64,000 nt of DNA from Marivivens sp. LCG002 (GCF_030264275.1 NZ_CP127165.1:484001-548000); one strand, 5' to 3'. Positions 52,890 through 61,278 are shown, counted from the first letter of the stretch. Program-made: numbers and translations. Notes: a model not told the origin generated them from the letters alone.

Positions 52890-53294
52890 ATGATCGGAAG
52901 ACTTAACCACGTGGCAATCGCTGTGCCTGATCTGGAGGCCGCTTCTGCGCAATACCGTGATGTGCTCGGGGCCAATGTCGGTGCACCGCAGGACGAGCCC
53001 GACCACGGTGTGACTGTGGTCTTCATCGAGCTGCCCAACACCAAAGTCGAGCTGCTCTACCCCCTTGGGGAAGGTTCGCCGATCCAGGGCTTTCTCGACA
53101 AGAACCCTTCGGGCGGCATCCATCACGTCTGTTACGAGGTCGATGATATTCTTGCCGCACGTGATCAGCTCAAGGCCAAAGGTGCCCGTGTTCTGGGGAC
53201 AGGAGAGCCCAAGATCGGCGCACATGGCAAGCCTGTGCTCTTCCTTCACCCCAAGGATTTCAACGGAACATTGATCGAGCTTGAGCAGGTTTAA
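52890..53294 (+). CDS. mce: Methylmalonyl-CoA epimerase
   Basis: 134 residues of the VOC/glyoxalase fold: LNHVAIAVPDLEAA, GIHHVCYEVDDI and a terminal LIELEQV supply the metal-binding His/His/Glu. It interconverts the R and S forms of methylmalonyl-CoA in propionate metabolism. GAGGAGG precedes the ATG. It is followed by DUF1467 as in other Rhodobacterales. The mutase is not in the window. Confidence 0.92.
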   Translation: MIGRLNHVAIAVPDLEAASAQYRDVLGANVGAPQDEPDHGVTVVFIELPNTKVELLYPLGEGSPIQGFLDKNPSGGIHHVCYEVDDILAARDQLKAKGARVLGTGEPKIGAHGKPVLFLHPKDFNGTLIELEQV

Positions 53295-53351
53295 CACTTG
53301 CCCTTTGCGCTAGGGCCGCTAGGTCTGGCGCAAACCATGTAAGGACGCACC

Positions 53352-53636
53352 ATGAGCATCACTTCCGCCCTCGTTCTCTTCGCTGTGATTTGGTTCATGG
53401 TGTTCTTCATCGTGCTTCCGCTCAGGCTTACGACCCAAGGCGAGGCGGGCGAGATTGTTCCCGGAACCCATGCATCTGCCCCCGCTGATGCCCAGATCAA
53501 GAAAAGAGCCAAGATCACGACCGTGGTGGCCTTTTTCCTTTGGGCGATCATCGCGGGGACGCTTGTATCGGGTTATTTTTCGGTAAGGGACATCGACTGG
53601 TTCCACCGGATGTCGACGCCTGAAGTGAGCCGTTAA
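53352..53636 (+). CDS. DUF1467 small membrane protein
   Basis: 94 residues with two membrane helices (about 6-26 and 55-76). The loop LRLTTQGEAGEIVPGTHASAP is the DUF1467 hallmark. Function unknown. It is downstream of mce, its usual neighbour in this order. The end overlaps the CysZ-like gene by 4 nt. Confidence 0.87.
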   Translation: MSITSALVLFAVIWFMVFFIVLPLRLTTQGEAGEIVPGTHASAPADAQIKKRAKITTVVAFFLWAIIAGTLVSGYFSVRDIDWFHRMSTPEVSR

Positions 53637-54319
53637 TCCGATAGCCTGTGGAACAGGTGCGTAAAGGTCGCGGCCCCAAGCACCGGAACCAGAAGGTTGA
53701 TCAGCGGAAAACTGAGCGGGACCGCCATCAGGCAGCCCGCGAACCAGATTTCCATGGAATGGGCCTTGCGCATTTTGATTGCGCCTTCGCGTCCGAGACG
53801 GCGCATGGCGACCATCTGGAAATATTCGCGCCCAAGCAGGTATCCGTTCAGCACGTAAAAGATCGCAAAGCCGAAAAACGGCAAAAGCAGAGAGAGCATC
53901 AGCGCAACGATGTTCAAGAGGATCATCGTGCCGAGGAAAGCGAAAGTGTCGCCCAATGCCTCTTTGAAAGGGACGGGCGGCGGCACGGGAAGACCGGGAT
54001 AGCTCTCGTCCTCGACCGCTTGGGCCACATCATCGAGAAAAAACGAGGTGATGGCCGAGGCCACAGGCACCATCAGAAAGACCGATAGCCCGATCATCAG
54101 GAAGAACCCGCCGACCGAGACGACATTGCGCGTCCAGTCGACTTCGCCGATCAGGGGAAAGCTGATCGTTTCGGGAAAGAACATCTGGATGGCCGACACA
54201 AGAAGGAAGGTCAGCCCGAAAAGCGCCCCGAGCGCAAGGCCGATGCCCTTGAGCAAAACGCCGCGAAACCTTGGGTCAGGGAGCTGACCCAAGGCCTTGA
54301 AGAAGTCGGTAAAGATCAT
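53633..54319 (-). CDS. EI24/CysZ-like membrane protein
   Basis: 228 residues with about four to six hydrophobic helices (GIGLALGALFGLTFLLVSA, VGGFFLMIGLSVFLMVPV, and others) and FFLDDVAQAVE, ending in AHSMEIWFAGCLMAVPL. This is the EI24 domain pattern shared with CysZ sulfate permeases and etoposide-induced 2.4 proteins. Sulfate transport is possible but unproven. It is in operon with the nitroreductase gene (ATGA overlap). Confidence 0.82.
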   Translation of the reverse strand: MIFTDFFKALGQLPDPRFRGVLLKGIGLALGALFGLTFLLVSAIQMFFPETISFPLIGEVDWTRNVVSVGGFFLMIGLSVFLMVPVASAITSFFLDDVAQAVEDESYPGLPVPPPVPFKEALGDTFAFLGTMILLNIVALMLSLLLPFFGFAIFYVLNGYLLGREYFQMVAMRRLGREGAIKMRKAHSMEIWFAGCLMAVPLSFPLINLLVPVLGAATFTHLFHRLSD

Positions 54320-54894
54320 TCAGAGATCCACTTGGTGATTTTCGCCAGATCAGGGCGCGGACGCTCGGGCGCAAGGTTGTCGAAGCTTCCGAGATGGATC
54401 ACACCTGCCACGGCTTCGCCGTCCTGCTTGTCGAAGAAGGCGCGCGCGCAGGCGTCGTCATGACTTGCCCAGCCCGAAAGCCAATTTGCGCCATAGCCCA
54501 TTGCATGGGCTGCATTGACCAAGGCGAGGCAAACCGCGCCTGCCGAATAGACCTGTTCGATCTCGGGAATGCCTGCACCTGCTTTGGGGGTCGAGAGGAC
54601 GACCACGGCCAATTGGGCATTTCCGTAAGTGGCGGCCGATTTTGCGACTTTGTCGGGGTCGACGCCAAGCGCCGCGCCACGCTCGGGCATTTCGTTGGCG
54701 ATGCGGTTCAGAGCCTCTTTCTCGAGCACCACGAAACGCCAAGGCTCGAGTTTGCCGTGATCGGGTGTGCGTGCGGCCGCCGTCAAAATGGTGTTCAACT
54801 CTTCGGCGGAGGGCGCGGGTGCCTTCAGGAGTTTCGCCGGCTGTGAACGGCGGGTCAGAAGGAAATCGAGAACGGCATCATTACGTTTGGACAT
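54316..54894 (-). CDS. Nitroreductase-family protein (YdjA-like)
   Basis: 192 residues. FMN-binding N-terminus LLTRRSQPAKLL (RRSxxxF-type), then TPDHGKLEPWRFVVL. The middle block AGAVCLALVNAAHAMGYGANWLSG and a short C-terminal HLGS segment match the small YdjA-like nitroreductases. It probably reduces quinones or nitro compounds with NAD(P)H. ATG 54894 follows TAGGAG. Confidence 0.88.
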   Translation of the reverse strand: MSKRNDAVLDFLLTRRSQPAKLLKAPAPSAEELNTILTAAARTPDHGKLEPWRFVVLEKEALNRIANEMPERGAALGVDPDKVAKSAATYGNAQLAVVVLSTPKAGAGIPEIEQVYSAGAVCLALVNAAHAMGYGANWLSGWASHDDACARAFFDKQDGEAVAGVIHLGSFDNLAPERPRPDLAKITKWISE

Positions 54895-55003
54895 ATGCAC
54901 TCCTATGGTTGCGACCTATGTAAGGGCTCGCCTGTTTCGGTTCCAGTGTCTTTGGCCCAAATCAAAGAGATGATCGCGGGCGCGAACGGTGCTAGAAAAC
55001 CGC

Positions 55004-55252
55004 ATGACCGAATTGAAAGCCCATCTCAACGGCGCAACCGAATTCACCGTGCGCGCCACCCCCAAATCAAGCCGGGATCGCATCGTGATCGAGGGGGAGG
55101 ACATTCGCGTCTATGTCACGACCGTGCCCGAAAACGGCAAAGCCAATGCGGCCATCATCAAGCTGTTGTCCAAGGCGCTGGGCGTTCCGAAAACATCGCT
55201 CACATTGGTGCGGGGCGAAACGTCTCGTGATAAGACCTTCAGGCTGGATTAA
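55004..55252 (+). CDS. DUF167 (YggU-like) protein
   Basis: 82 residues. TEFTVRATPKSSRDRI, YVTTVPENGKANAAIIKLLSKALGVPK and ETSRDKTFR are DUF167 hallmarks. Small cytosolic alpha/beta protein of unknown role. ATG 55004 is preferred; a GTG at 54989 would add 5 residues. The end overlaps the next minus-strand gene by 4 nt. Confidence 0.86.
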   Translation: MTELKAHLNGATEFTVRATPKSSRDRIVIEGEDIRVYVTTVPENGKANAAIIKLLSKALGVPKTSLTLVRGETSRDKTFRLD

Positions 55253-55497
55253 GCCTCGTCTTCGTCGATCAGCTTGAGCCGATAGACACCCTCGGGCAAA
55301 TCGAGCGCGGCTTCAAGATCGCGCACCTGCGTGAACGAAAGCGTGATCGTCATCACCCGATCATGCACGGGATCGTATTGTTCGATGGTGACACAGTCGT
55401 CAAAAGCGTTGACCGTCACATCCTCTTTCAGAGGGGTTTCACCCTCATCCACAAGGGTGACTACGGTGGCGTCGAATTCGTGCTCGATGGTAAACAT
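55249..55497 (-). CDS. Hypothetical protein, acidic, all-beta in appearance
   Basis: 82 residues (FTIEHEFDATVVTLVDEGE, FDDCVTIEQYDPVHDRVMTI, ending in DEDEA). No recognised family; codon use matches the backbone and it has a clean convergent 4-nt overlap with DUF167, supporting a real gene. Confidence 0.65.
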   Translation of the reverse strand: MFTIEHEFDATVVTLVDEGETPLKEDVTVNAFDDCVTIEQYDPVHDRVMTITLSFTQVRDLEAALDLPEGVYRLKLIDEDEA

Positions 55498-55612
55498 AAG
55501 GTCAGCCTAGACCTCTCGTCGAGCCTCGGAAAGAGGAAACTGAAAACAAAACTTTGTCATCGCACTGGCAGGTTTCGGCCAAATCACTAGACTAAGAAAA
55601 AAAGGCTCGGGC

Positions 55613-56329
55613 ATGCGTATTTTCCTATCGCTCATCGGTGTTGTGATTTTTCTGGCGGGTTGCGCAGGGCCTGTGCCCGATGCGCGTCTTCCTGCACCGC
55701 AAGAGCCTGTTTCCCAAACCATCGGCCGCGAGAGAGCCCGCGAGATCGTCGAACGCTTTGTCAATGTGGTCGAGCGGGTCGGGCCCGTGGCCGAAGAGGC
55801 CTGTATCGCTGCGGGAACGGCGCCGCGCTGTGATTTCCTGATTGCGGTGGATGATCGTCCCGAAGTGCCGCCGAATGCCTTTCAAACCGAGGATCGGAAT
55901 GGGCGACCCGTGATCGCCTTTACACTTGCTCTCTTGGCCGATGTCCAGAACGAGGACGAGCTTGCCTTTGTCATGTCGCACGAGGCGGCCCATCACATCG
56001 CGGGCCATTTGTTCCGCCAGCAGCAGAATGCGACGGTGGGCGCCGTTGTGCTCGGACAGATCGCGGGGGTCTTTAGCGCAGGGTCCGAAGATCGTATCCG
56101 CGAGGCGCAGGAAATCGGCGCAGCGGTCGGGGCGCGCACCTATTCCAAACGCTACGAGCTCGAGGCAGATGCTTTGGGGACGCGCATCACCATGGTGGCG
56201 GGATTCGACCCTATTCGCGGGTCGCTCTTTTTTACCCGCATACCCGATCCGGGAGATCGGTTCTTGGGCACCCACCCTGCGAACAGTGAACGCATGGCGG
56301 TTGTCAGGGCGGTTGCAGGCGCGAGTTAG
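55613..56329 (+). CDS. M48-family zinc metalloprotease lipoprotein
   Basis: 238 residues. Lipoprotein signal with lipobox LAGC (Cys17). The M48 zinc site is His123-E-A-A-His127 in MSHEAAHHIAGHL, and ELEADALGTRI supplies the third ligand. It is a short, single-domain periplasmic protease anchored to a membrane, of the LoiP/YcaL type. There is no RBS of note. An FNR-type box follows its stop and belongs to the next gene. Confidence 0.9.
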   Translation: MRIFLSLIGVVIFLAGCAGPVPDARLPAPQEPVSQTIGRERAREIVERFVNVVERVGPVAEEACIAAGTAPRCDFLIAVDDRPEVPPNAFQTEDRNGRPVIAFTLALLADVQNEDELAFVMSHEAAHHIAGHLFRQQQNATVGAVVLGQIAGVFSAGSEDRIREAQEIGAAVGARTYSKRYELEADALGTRITMVAGFDPIRGSLFFTRIPDPGDRFLGTHPANSERMAVVRAVAGAS

Positions 56330-56335
56330 GCGAGC

Positions 56336-56349
56336 TTGATCTAGCGCAA
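56336..56349 (+). promoter_or_regulatory. FNR/CRP-family box upstream of DUF6455 gene 1
   Basis: TTGAT-CTAG-CGCAA, a variant of the FNR consensus TTGAT-N4-ATCAA. The box ends 57 nt before the ATG. Its centre would lie near -41.5 for a start about 20-25 nt before the ATG, a class II activation layout. A CATCGGC/GCCGATG hairpin (56352-56369) lies between the box and the gene. Confidence 0.65.
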
Positions 56350-56406
56350 AGCATCGGCGGATGCCGATGGATAACCTTTGATTGAATAGATTGAAGAGGT
56401 ATCGTC

Positions 56407-56658
56407 ATGCATCCCATGGGTGAAATCCGCAAGCATTTCTGGCTCACGCTCGGAATGGCCAAACACTGTCATGCGGATTTGGGGCGTGCCTTGGCCCAAG
56501 GGGAACTGACCCAGATGGAATATGCCGACCTCGTTACGGCCTGTCGTGGCTGTGACGCGCCACAAGCCTGCGCCGATTGGCTCAAAGCCGCGGAAGAGAA
56601 CGCCGCGCCGCCGGAGTATTGTGTCAACCGGCGGCGCTTTGCCGAATTGGCGGACTAG
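56407..56658 (+). CDS. DUF6455 four-cysteine small protein, copy 1
   Basis: 83 residues. His-rich start (MHPMGEIRKHFW), helical middle, then ACRGCDAPQACADWL (Cys-x2-Cys-x5-Cys) and a fourth Cys in PPEYCVNRRRF. The same cysteine spacing occurs in the second copy at 58063. This could hold a metal or Fe-S cluster (inference). It probably responds to oxygen or redox through the FNR-type box at 56336. SD GAAGAGG. The end overlaps the DUF4405 gene by 4 nt. Confidence 0.8.
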   Translation: MHPMGEIRKHFWLTLGMAKHCHADLGRALAQGELTQMEYADLVTACRGCDAPQACADWLKAAEENAAPPEYCVNRRRFAELAD

Positions 56659-57143
56659 TTTTGCAGGCTGCTGAGAAGAGAGGCTGCAGCGCGCATATCC
56701 CCGCCGGCAAGATCGGAGAGGGATTGGCCTGCAACGGGCGAAAAGCCTTGCTCGCTCAGCGCCGCCAAGAGAGTGCCTGTATCTTCACCCATGAGCATGG
56801 CAAGGTTTTCGATCGGTGCAGATGTGACCATCCGCACCGCAACAAGATCGGGGCGGCTTTGGGCACCCTCGGGTCTGCTGACGGGGACGAAAGACAAAGC
56901 AAGCAGAGCCACCGACGTGCCCATCACCGCGAGCGCAACTGGCCGTTTGAAATAACCCGTCATCGCGCGCCAGTTCAGAGCGACATGAAGCGCAACCGCT
57001 GCAATCATCAGCAGTCCGATCCATTCATGGATCACTTTGTTCAATCCCGTGCTGGCATGGAAGAACATCAGAACCCCCGTCACGCCGATGATCGCAAAGG
57101 TTCCGATGGTAAGGGGCGTTGCAAATTTTTTCAGGTTTTTCAT
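56655..57143 (-). CDS. DUF4405-like membrane protein with cytochrome-b-type helices
   Basis: 162 residues. Three membrane helices (about 10-28, 38-56, 70-88); FFHASTGLNKVIHEWIGLL and ALHVALNWRAM place histidines in helices as in DUF4405/cytochrome b561-like proteins. A periplasmic tail of ~70 residues (LMGEDTGTLLAALSEQGFSP) is followed by low-complexity ending. Heme binding is possible but unproven. ATG 57143 begins at MKNLKKFATPL. Confidence 0.7.
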   Translation of the reverse strand: MKNLKKFATPLTIGTFAIIGVTGVLMFFHASTGLNKVIHEWIGLLMIAAVALHVALNWRAMTGYFKRPVALAVMGTSVALLALSFVPVSRPEGAQSRPDLVAVRMVTSAPIENLAMLMGEDTGTLLAALSEQGFSPVAGQSLSDLAGGDMRAAASLLSSLQN

Positions 57144-57358
57144 TTCGTCACTCGTTGCTTGGTGCAACTCATACGGACAGCAGGGCAATTTCCGTCGCGA
57201 AAGTATCCCCGTTGTCGGAAATCGGACTTATCCCACCCCTAAAGAAGTGTATATGTCAGAGAAATGTAGATATCGCGCCGCCGAGGGCGTAGTTATTCAC
57301 TCTCGGAGTATAAAACGTACCACCTTTGAGCCGTTATTTTTGTCAAAGGAGAACCACT

Positions 57359-57598
57359 ATGACCATTCAGGCACCTATGACGATTGACGTTGAAAACGTA
57401 GCGATGCCGGTTTGTTCAAGGGCTGCTTTGAACAAACTGCCGAACGGTAAGCTAGTCGAAGTATTACACGCGCAAAAAGCGTGCCACGATTGCAATTGGA
57501 AGTATCGACCCGATGCGTGGCTCGATGGCTCTTCCGATACGGGCATTCGCAAGAATTGCGGCTTGGCTTCGGTGTGGCTCCAATTGATGCGCGTCTGA
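57359..57598 (+). CDS. Hypothetical small cysteine-containing protein
   Basis: 79 residues. ATG 57359 is well placed after AAAGGAG. Motifs: MPVCSRAALNKLPNGKLVEV, QKACHDCNWKYRPDAWLDGS (Cys-x2-Cys) and IRKNCGLASVWLQL. No family recognised. The paired cysteines may bind metal or act in redox. It lies between the two FNR-linked DUF6455 genes, but no FNR box is visible in its own upstream 215 nt. Confidence 0.6.
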   Translation: MTIQAPMTIDVENVAMPVCSRAALNKLPNGKLVEVLHAQKACHDCNWKYRPDAWLDGSSDTGIRKNCGLASVWLQLMRV

Positions 57599-57635
57599 GA
57601 CTTGCGCTTTTGCGGGCCGATATTACTGTGCCCCT

Positions 57636-57986
57636 ATGAAGATCCTCGAAAATATTATCTCGGACCGCGGGTCAAAATATTCAGTATCAGGCGCACCCTG
57701 TCATTCCGCCGAGGACGCCAAAGAATTTATCAAAGCGCTTTGCAAGACCAAGAAATTTGCCAAAGCAACGCATAACACATGGGCGGTTCTCCTTGAGGAG
57801 GGGCCGCTCAAGAATGACGACGGCGAGAGCGGCGCAGGCATGGTTATTGTCCGCATGCTCGAACGCGAAGAGCTTTTCGGACATATCATCTGTGTCACCC
57901 GTTGGTTCGGGGGCAAACATCTCGGCGGGGATCGGTTTCGCCACGTGCAGTCTGCTGTCCGCGCCTATCTCGACGCGATCAAATAG
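57636..57986 (+). CDS. YigZ/IMPACT-family protein, short form
   Basis: 116 residues, matching only the N-terminal UPF0029/IMPACT domain: DRGSKYSVSGAPCHSAEDA, AKATHNTWAVLL, NDDGESGAGMVIV and VTRWFGGKHLGGDRFRH. Full YigZ proteins are ~200 residues with an extra C-terminal domain, absent here. Role unknown; eukaryotic relatives regulate GCN2. An FNR-type box follows its stop by 5 nt. Confidence 0.82.
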   Translation: MKILENIISDRGSKYSVSGAPCHSAEDAKEFIKALCKTKKFAKATHNTWAVLLEEGPLKNDDGESGAGMVIVRMLEREELFGHIICVTRWFGGKHLGGDRFRHVQSAVRAYLDAIK

Positions 57987-57991
57987 CCCGA

Positions 57992-58005
57992 TTGCGCTAG
58001 ATCAA
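57992..58005 (+). promoter_or_regulatory. FNR/CRP-family box upstream of DUF6455 gene 2
   Basis: TTGCG-CTAG-ATCAA, the exact reverse complement of the box at 56336-56349. It also ends 57 nt before its ATG (58063). A -10-like TATCTC is near 58034-58039. Confidence 0.65.
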
Positions 58006-58062
58006 AGCAGAAGGTCCGATTTGCGGTGACACATATCTCATACCTTTGAAGGGGAGAGAGAC

Positions 58063-58317
58063 ATGTTTGGACTTCGTAAATTCGAACCGCACTTTGACTT
58101 GATGCACAAGATGGCGGCCACCGTCGATGTGTCGCTGGAAAAAGTGCTCGATGCAGGCGACAGCGGCGCGCAACGCCTTCGCTCGGCCATGATGCGCTGT
58201 GCGTTTTGTGACGATGTGAATGGCTGCCAAAAATTCCTCGAGGACAACAAGGACGGCGCGCCCGAACCGATGGCCACCTGTCCGAACAAGGGTTTCTTGA
58301 TGGGGCTCAAGGACTAG
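58063..58317 (+). CDS. DUF6455 four-cysteine small protein, copy 2
   Basis: 84 residues. RCAFCDDVNGCQKFL (Cys-x2-Cys-x5-Cys) and a final Cys in MATCPNKGFL reproduce the cysteine layout of the copy at 56407; the N-terminal halves are less alike (FGLRKFEPHFDLMHKMAATV here). AAGGGGAGAGAG gives a strong SD. Shared box and spacing imply common FNR-type control of both genes. The end overlaps the GT39 gene by 4 nt. Confidence 0.8.
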   Translation: MFGLRKFEPHFDLMHKMAATVDVSLEKVLDAGDSGAQRLRSAMMRCAFCDDVNGCQKFLEDNKDGAPEPMATCPNKGFLMGLKD

Positions 58318-59810
58318 AGCCGTTCGTAGAGCACAAAGTCGCCTTTTTCGAGTGTCGGCCGATAGGACTGCGTGAGCATTTCGTGCAGCACATCCGCCCG
58401 CGGCACTTCGAGATACCAGAGCGGCTCTTTTGGCATCAGAACGAAACGCGGCTTGCTGGCGACCGCTTTCTCGAACGCTTGAGGCGGCGCGAGACCTTTT
58501 TCGACTACAACTGTTTCGATATTGTCGCGAATGATGTTCGATGGGTGCACGGCGAAGAACACCATAGGGGGCTGCGCGAGGTAGAAATAGAGCAATTGCC
58601 CCGCCAAAACGAGAACCTCGTCGTCATCGGTGCGTTGGTCTTGAATATACTCTGCAATGGATTTGATCGGGAAATTACGCTCGAGCTCTGATGGTCCAAC
58701 CCAAAGCACGACCGTAAACGACGGCAAAGTTCGGATCGCTAACCCAACTAGCGCAATGAGTGCGTAAATCTTGTGCCATCTAACTGGAGCCTTTGGCAAA
58801 GACACTGCTGCCCCGATGGCGAGAAATGGTGCAAGTTGAAGGAGGTGGTGCCATGTGAAATTTCCGCTCAAAGCCATGCCGAGCCAGACCGAGATCGCAG
58901 TTGATGCGATTAGCCCTCCCTCTGTTCTGAGGTTGGGTATTATTTTTCTTAGGTGAGTTCGCGGGCTACTCGCGTGCTTGGCAATCGGGAAAAGCAGGAA
59001 TGATCCCCACAGATCAGGAAAGGCCACGCTTGCGACAAGGATGGCAAGTAATACGAGAGTGCCGTTGAGAAGAAAACTGCGCTGTCCACCTGCATTATTC
59101 AGCACGACATCGACATTGGTGGTCCAAAAAAGATCAAGTTCCCCGTTGACCCAATAAAGCCAGATCACAGCACCCAGTGGAATGAGGCCGCCAATGACAT
59201 AGGCGAAGACGCCCAAGCGTCGCGGCATGGTGGAACTGGGCCGAAAAAACCAAGATGAAATGAGTATTCCAAAAAAGATTACTGTTGTCGCAAGGTTCGT
59301 GCGGGTCAAGGTTGCGAGAGAGATGAGAAGTCCGACTAGAAAAAGTCCGAAGAGCGAATGCCGAAACGCCAAGAGCGCAAAGACCGATGCCATGAGAAAC
59401 GCCAGCTCTACCGTCTCGGTCATGGCTGGTTGAACGGGAAATGCAGCGGCGGCGAAAATAAAAAGAAAACCGGCGACCCATGCATTCCGTTGGCTGCTGA
59501 GCCTTGCGGTGATCAAGGTCACGAAGAGAGCTGTGATTGCCACCCCAACCAAGCCGACTGCCCGCGCCGTGGCGATGCTCTCGCCGAAGACGTGCATTGC
59601 GCCCCCCATTATGAGGAAGAACAGCGGTGGTTTAATGTCCCACATCTCGACATAAGGCAAATGGCCTCGGGCGACGCTCCCCGCCAAAACGATAAACGTG
59701 CTTTCGTCCCAGTCCAGCACTTCTTGAGTGATCGAACCCCAACGGGTTACGAATGAAAGAAGGAGCATAATCCCGAGGGCTACTGGCCAGGTAAGACGAG
59801 GAAGATTCAC
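58314..59810 (-). CDS. GT39/ArnT-like polytopic glycosyltransferase
   Basis: 498 residues with about ten membrane helices. The first periplasmic loop has the catalytic acidic residues of GT-C enzymes (LDWDESTFIVLAGSVARGHL and WDIKPPLFFLI). It probably takes a sugar from a polyprenyl-phosphate donor and moves it to a lipid or glycan outside the membrane. The GTG at 59810 follows AAGGAG. It diverges from gtrA-gtrB-like genes, which could supply exactly such a donor. Confidence 0.83.
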   Translation of the reverse strand: MNLPRLTWPVALGIMLLLSFVTRWGSITQEVLDWDESTFIVLAGSVARGHLPYVEMWDIKPPLFFLIMGGAMHVFGESIATARAVGLVGVAITALFVTLITARLSSQRNAWVAGFLFIFAAAAFPVQPAMTETVELAFLMASVFALLAFRHSLFGLFLVGLLISLATLTRTNLATTVIFFGILISSWFFRPSSTMPRRLGVFAYVIGGLIPLGAVIWLYWVNGELDLFWTTNVDVVLNNAGGQRSFLLNGTLVLLAILVASVAFPDLWGSFLLFPIAKHASSPRTHLRKIIPNLRTEGGLIASTAISVWLGMALSGNFTWHHLLQLAPFLAIGAAVSLPKAPVRWHKIYALIALVGLAIRTLPSFTVVLWVGPSELERNFPIKSIAEYIQDQRTDDDEVLVLAGQLLYFYLAQPPMVFFAVHPSNIIRDNIETVVVEKGLAPPQAFEKAVASKPRFVLMPKEPLWYLEVPRADVLHEMLTQSYRPTLEKGDFVLYERL

Positions 59811-59905
59811 GAAAGCTCCTTGGGTGAAAAGGTCTAGTGGTGACTATCCAAGACTTTACAACATTGAAACTGGATTTGTCGCCCCAGCTGTCATAGCTGT
59901 GCGCT

Positions 59906-60310
59906 ATGAAGTTTTCTTTTAACAATCGTGAAGTCCTGGTCTTTGGTGTGGTCGGCGTTGCTGCAACGGTCGCGCATTATGTGATAGCCAAATCCGTGAA
60001 TTCGGCTTTCGGGATCAGCATCTTCTGGTGCAATCTGGTCGGCTTTCTTTGCGCGTTCTCGGTTTCGTATTTCGGGCATTATCATCTCAGTTTTCGGTCC
60101 GATGCGCCCCATCTCAAGGCTTTGCCCAAGTTCGGCTTTACTGCGCTTCTCGGGTTTCTGGTGAACAATGCGGTTCTGGTGGTCCTCGTCTGGGGTGCGG
60201 GAGAAGAGCGTATCTGGTTTATCGCGATTGCCATGGTTTTTTCGGCGGGAACGGTTTTTACTGTTTCGAAATTCTGGTCCTTTGCGAACCATGGAGCGCC
60301 TAAGGCATGA
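59906..60310 (+). CDS. GtrA-family membrane protein
   Basis: 134 residues, four membrane helices. EVLVFGVVGVAATVAHY at the start and VSYFGHYHLSFRS, FTVSKFWSF typical of GtrA, thought to flip polyprenyl-phosphate sugars across the inner membrane. The stop overlaps the GT2 start by 4 nt, so both are translated together. Confidence 0.88.
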   Translation: MKFSFNNREVLVFGVVGVAATVAHYVIAKSVNSAFGISIFWCNLVGFLCAFSVSYFGHYHLSFRSDAPHLKALPKFGFTALLGFLVNNAVLVVLVWGAGEERIWFIAIAMVFSAGTVFTVSKFWSFANHGAPKA

Positions 60311-61251
60311 CGTCGATCACGATCCTCATCCCCTGTTACAATGAGGCAAAGGGCATTCCTGCGCTGGCCGCGGCGCTCAATGCCGAGCTGCCCAAGATCG
60401 AAAAGGACCTTGATGTCGACCTTTCGCTGCTCTTCGTGGATGACGGAAGCAAGGACAATACGGTCGACGTTCTTAAGGCCACCGATTTCGACATTCCGAC
60501 GCGGCTCATCGTTCTGAGCCGCAATTTCGGCAAAGAGGCCGCGCTGAGTGCGGGGCTTGATGCCCATTGGTCGGACGCGGTGATCATGATGGATGCGGAT
60601 CTTCAGCATCCTATTGCACTTATTCCCGATATGATCCGCAAGTGGCGTGAAGGTTACGACGTGGTCTACGCCTTCAAGAGCAGCCGCGACCAAGAGGGGC
60701 TTGCTACGCGGCTCTTGTCCAAAGCGTTCTATCGGCTTGTCAATTACGGCTCGCGAACCGAGCTGCCCAAGAATGCAGGCGATTACCGCCTCCTTGACCG
60801 CCGCGTGGTCGAGGCGATCGGCAAGCTTCCCGAGGCCCAGCGTTTCATGAAGGGTCTTTATGCATGGGTCGGGTTTCGGCAGATCGGTATTCCCATGACA
60901 GTGGCCGAGCGCGCGACGGGGCGCACCAGCTTTTCGCCGATCCGTTTATTGGGGTTGGCTGTTGACGGGCTGACCTCGTTTTCGATTGCGCCCATCCGGA
61001 TCATGTCGATTGCGGGGCTTTTGATCGCGACGCTCAGTTTTCTCTATATGGCGTGGATCATCCTTCAGCGCCTGTTCTTCGAGGCACCCTTCAACGGGTT
61101 TGCGTCTCTTGCGGTGCTGATTGCCTTTTTCGGGGGGACGACGGTTCTGGGTCTCGGGGTGGTCGGCGAATATGTCGCCAAGGCGCTTCTCGAAGCAAAG
61201 CGCCGCCCGATCTATGTCGTGGCCGACGAGATTGAATTGAGTGATGGTTAA
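60307..61251 (+). CDS. GT2 family polyprenyl-phosphate glycosyltransferase (GtrB/DPM1-like)
   Basis: 314 residues. The GT-A domain has ITILIPCYNEAKGIPAL, DDGSKDNT and the DxD-type MMDADLQHP. Two C-terminal membrane helices (about 235-258 and 270-296) are typical of GtrB, which loads glucose or another sugar on undecaprenyl phosphate at the cytosolic side. The N-terminal VLSRNFGKEAALSAG block is GtrB-like. It sits between gtrA and dgkA. Confidence 0.9.
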   Translation: MTSITILIPCYNEAKGIPALAAALNAELPKIEKDLDVDLSLLFVDDGSKDNTVDVLKATDFDIPTRLIVLSRNFGKEAALSAGLDAHWSDAVIMMDADLQHPIALIPDMIRKWREGYDVVYAFKSSRDQEGLATRLLSKAFYRLVNYGSRTELPKNAGDYRLLDRRVVEAIGKLPEAQRFMKGLYAWVGFRQIGIPMTVAERATGRTSFSPIRLLGLAVDGLTSFSIAPIRIMSIAGLLIATLSFLYMAWIILQRLFFEAPFNGFASLAVLIAFFGGTTVLGLGVVGEYVAKALLEAKRRPIYVVADEIELSDG

Positions 61252-61278
61252 GCCAGCCCGAAGGAAGGCACCTTTGTA

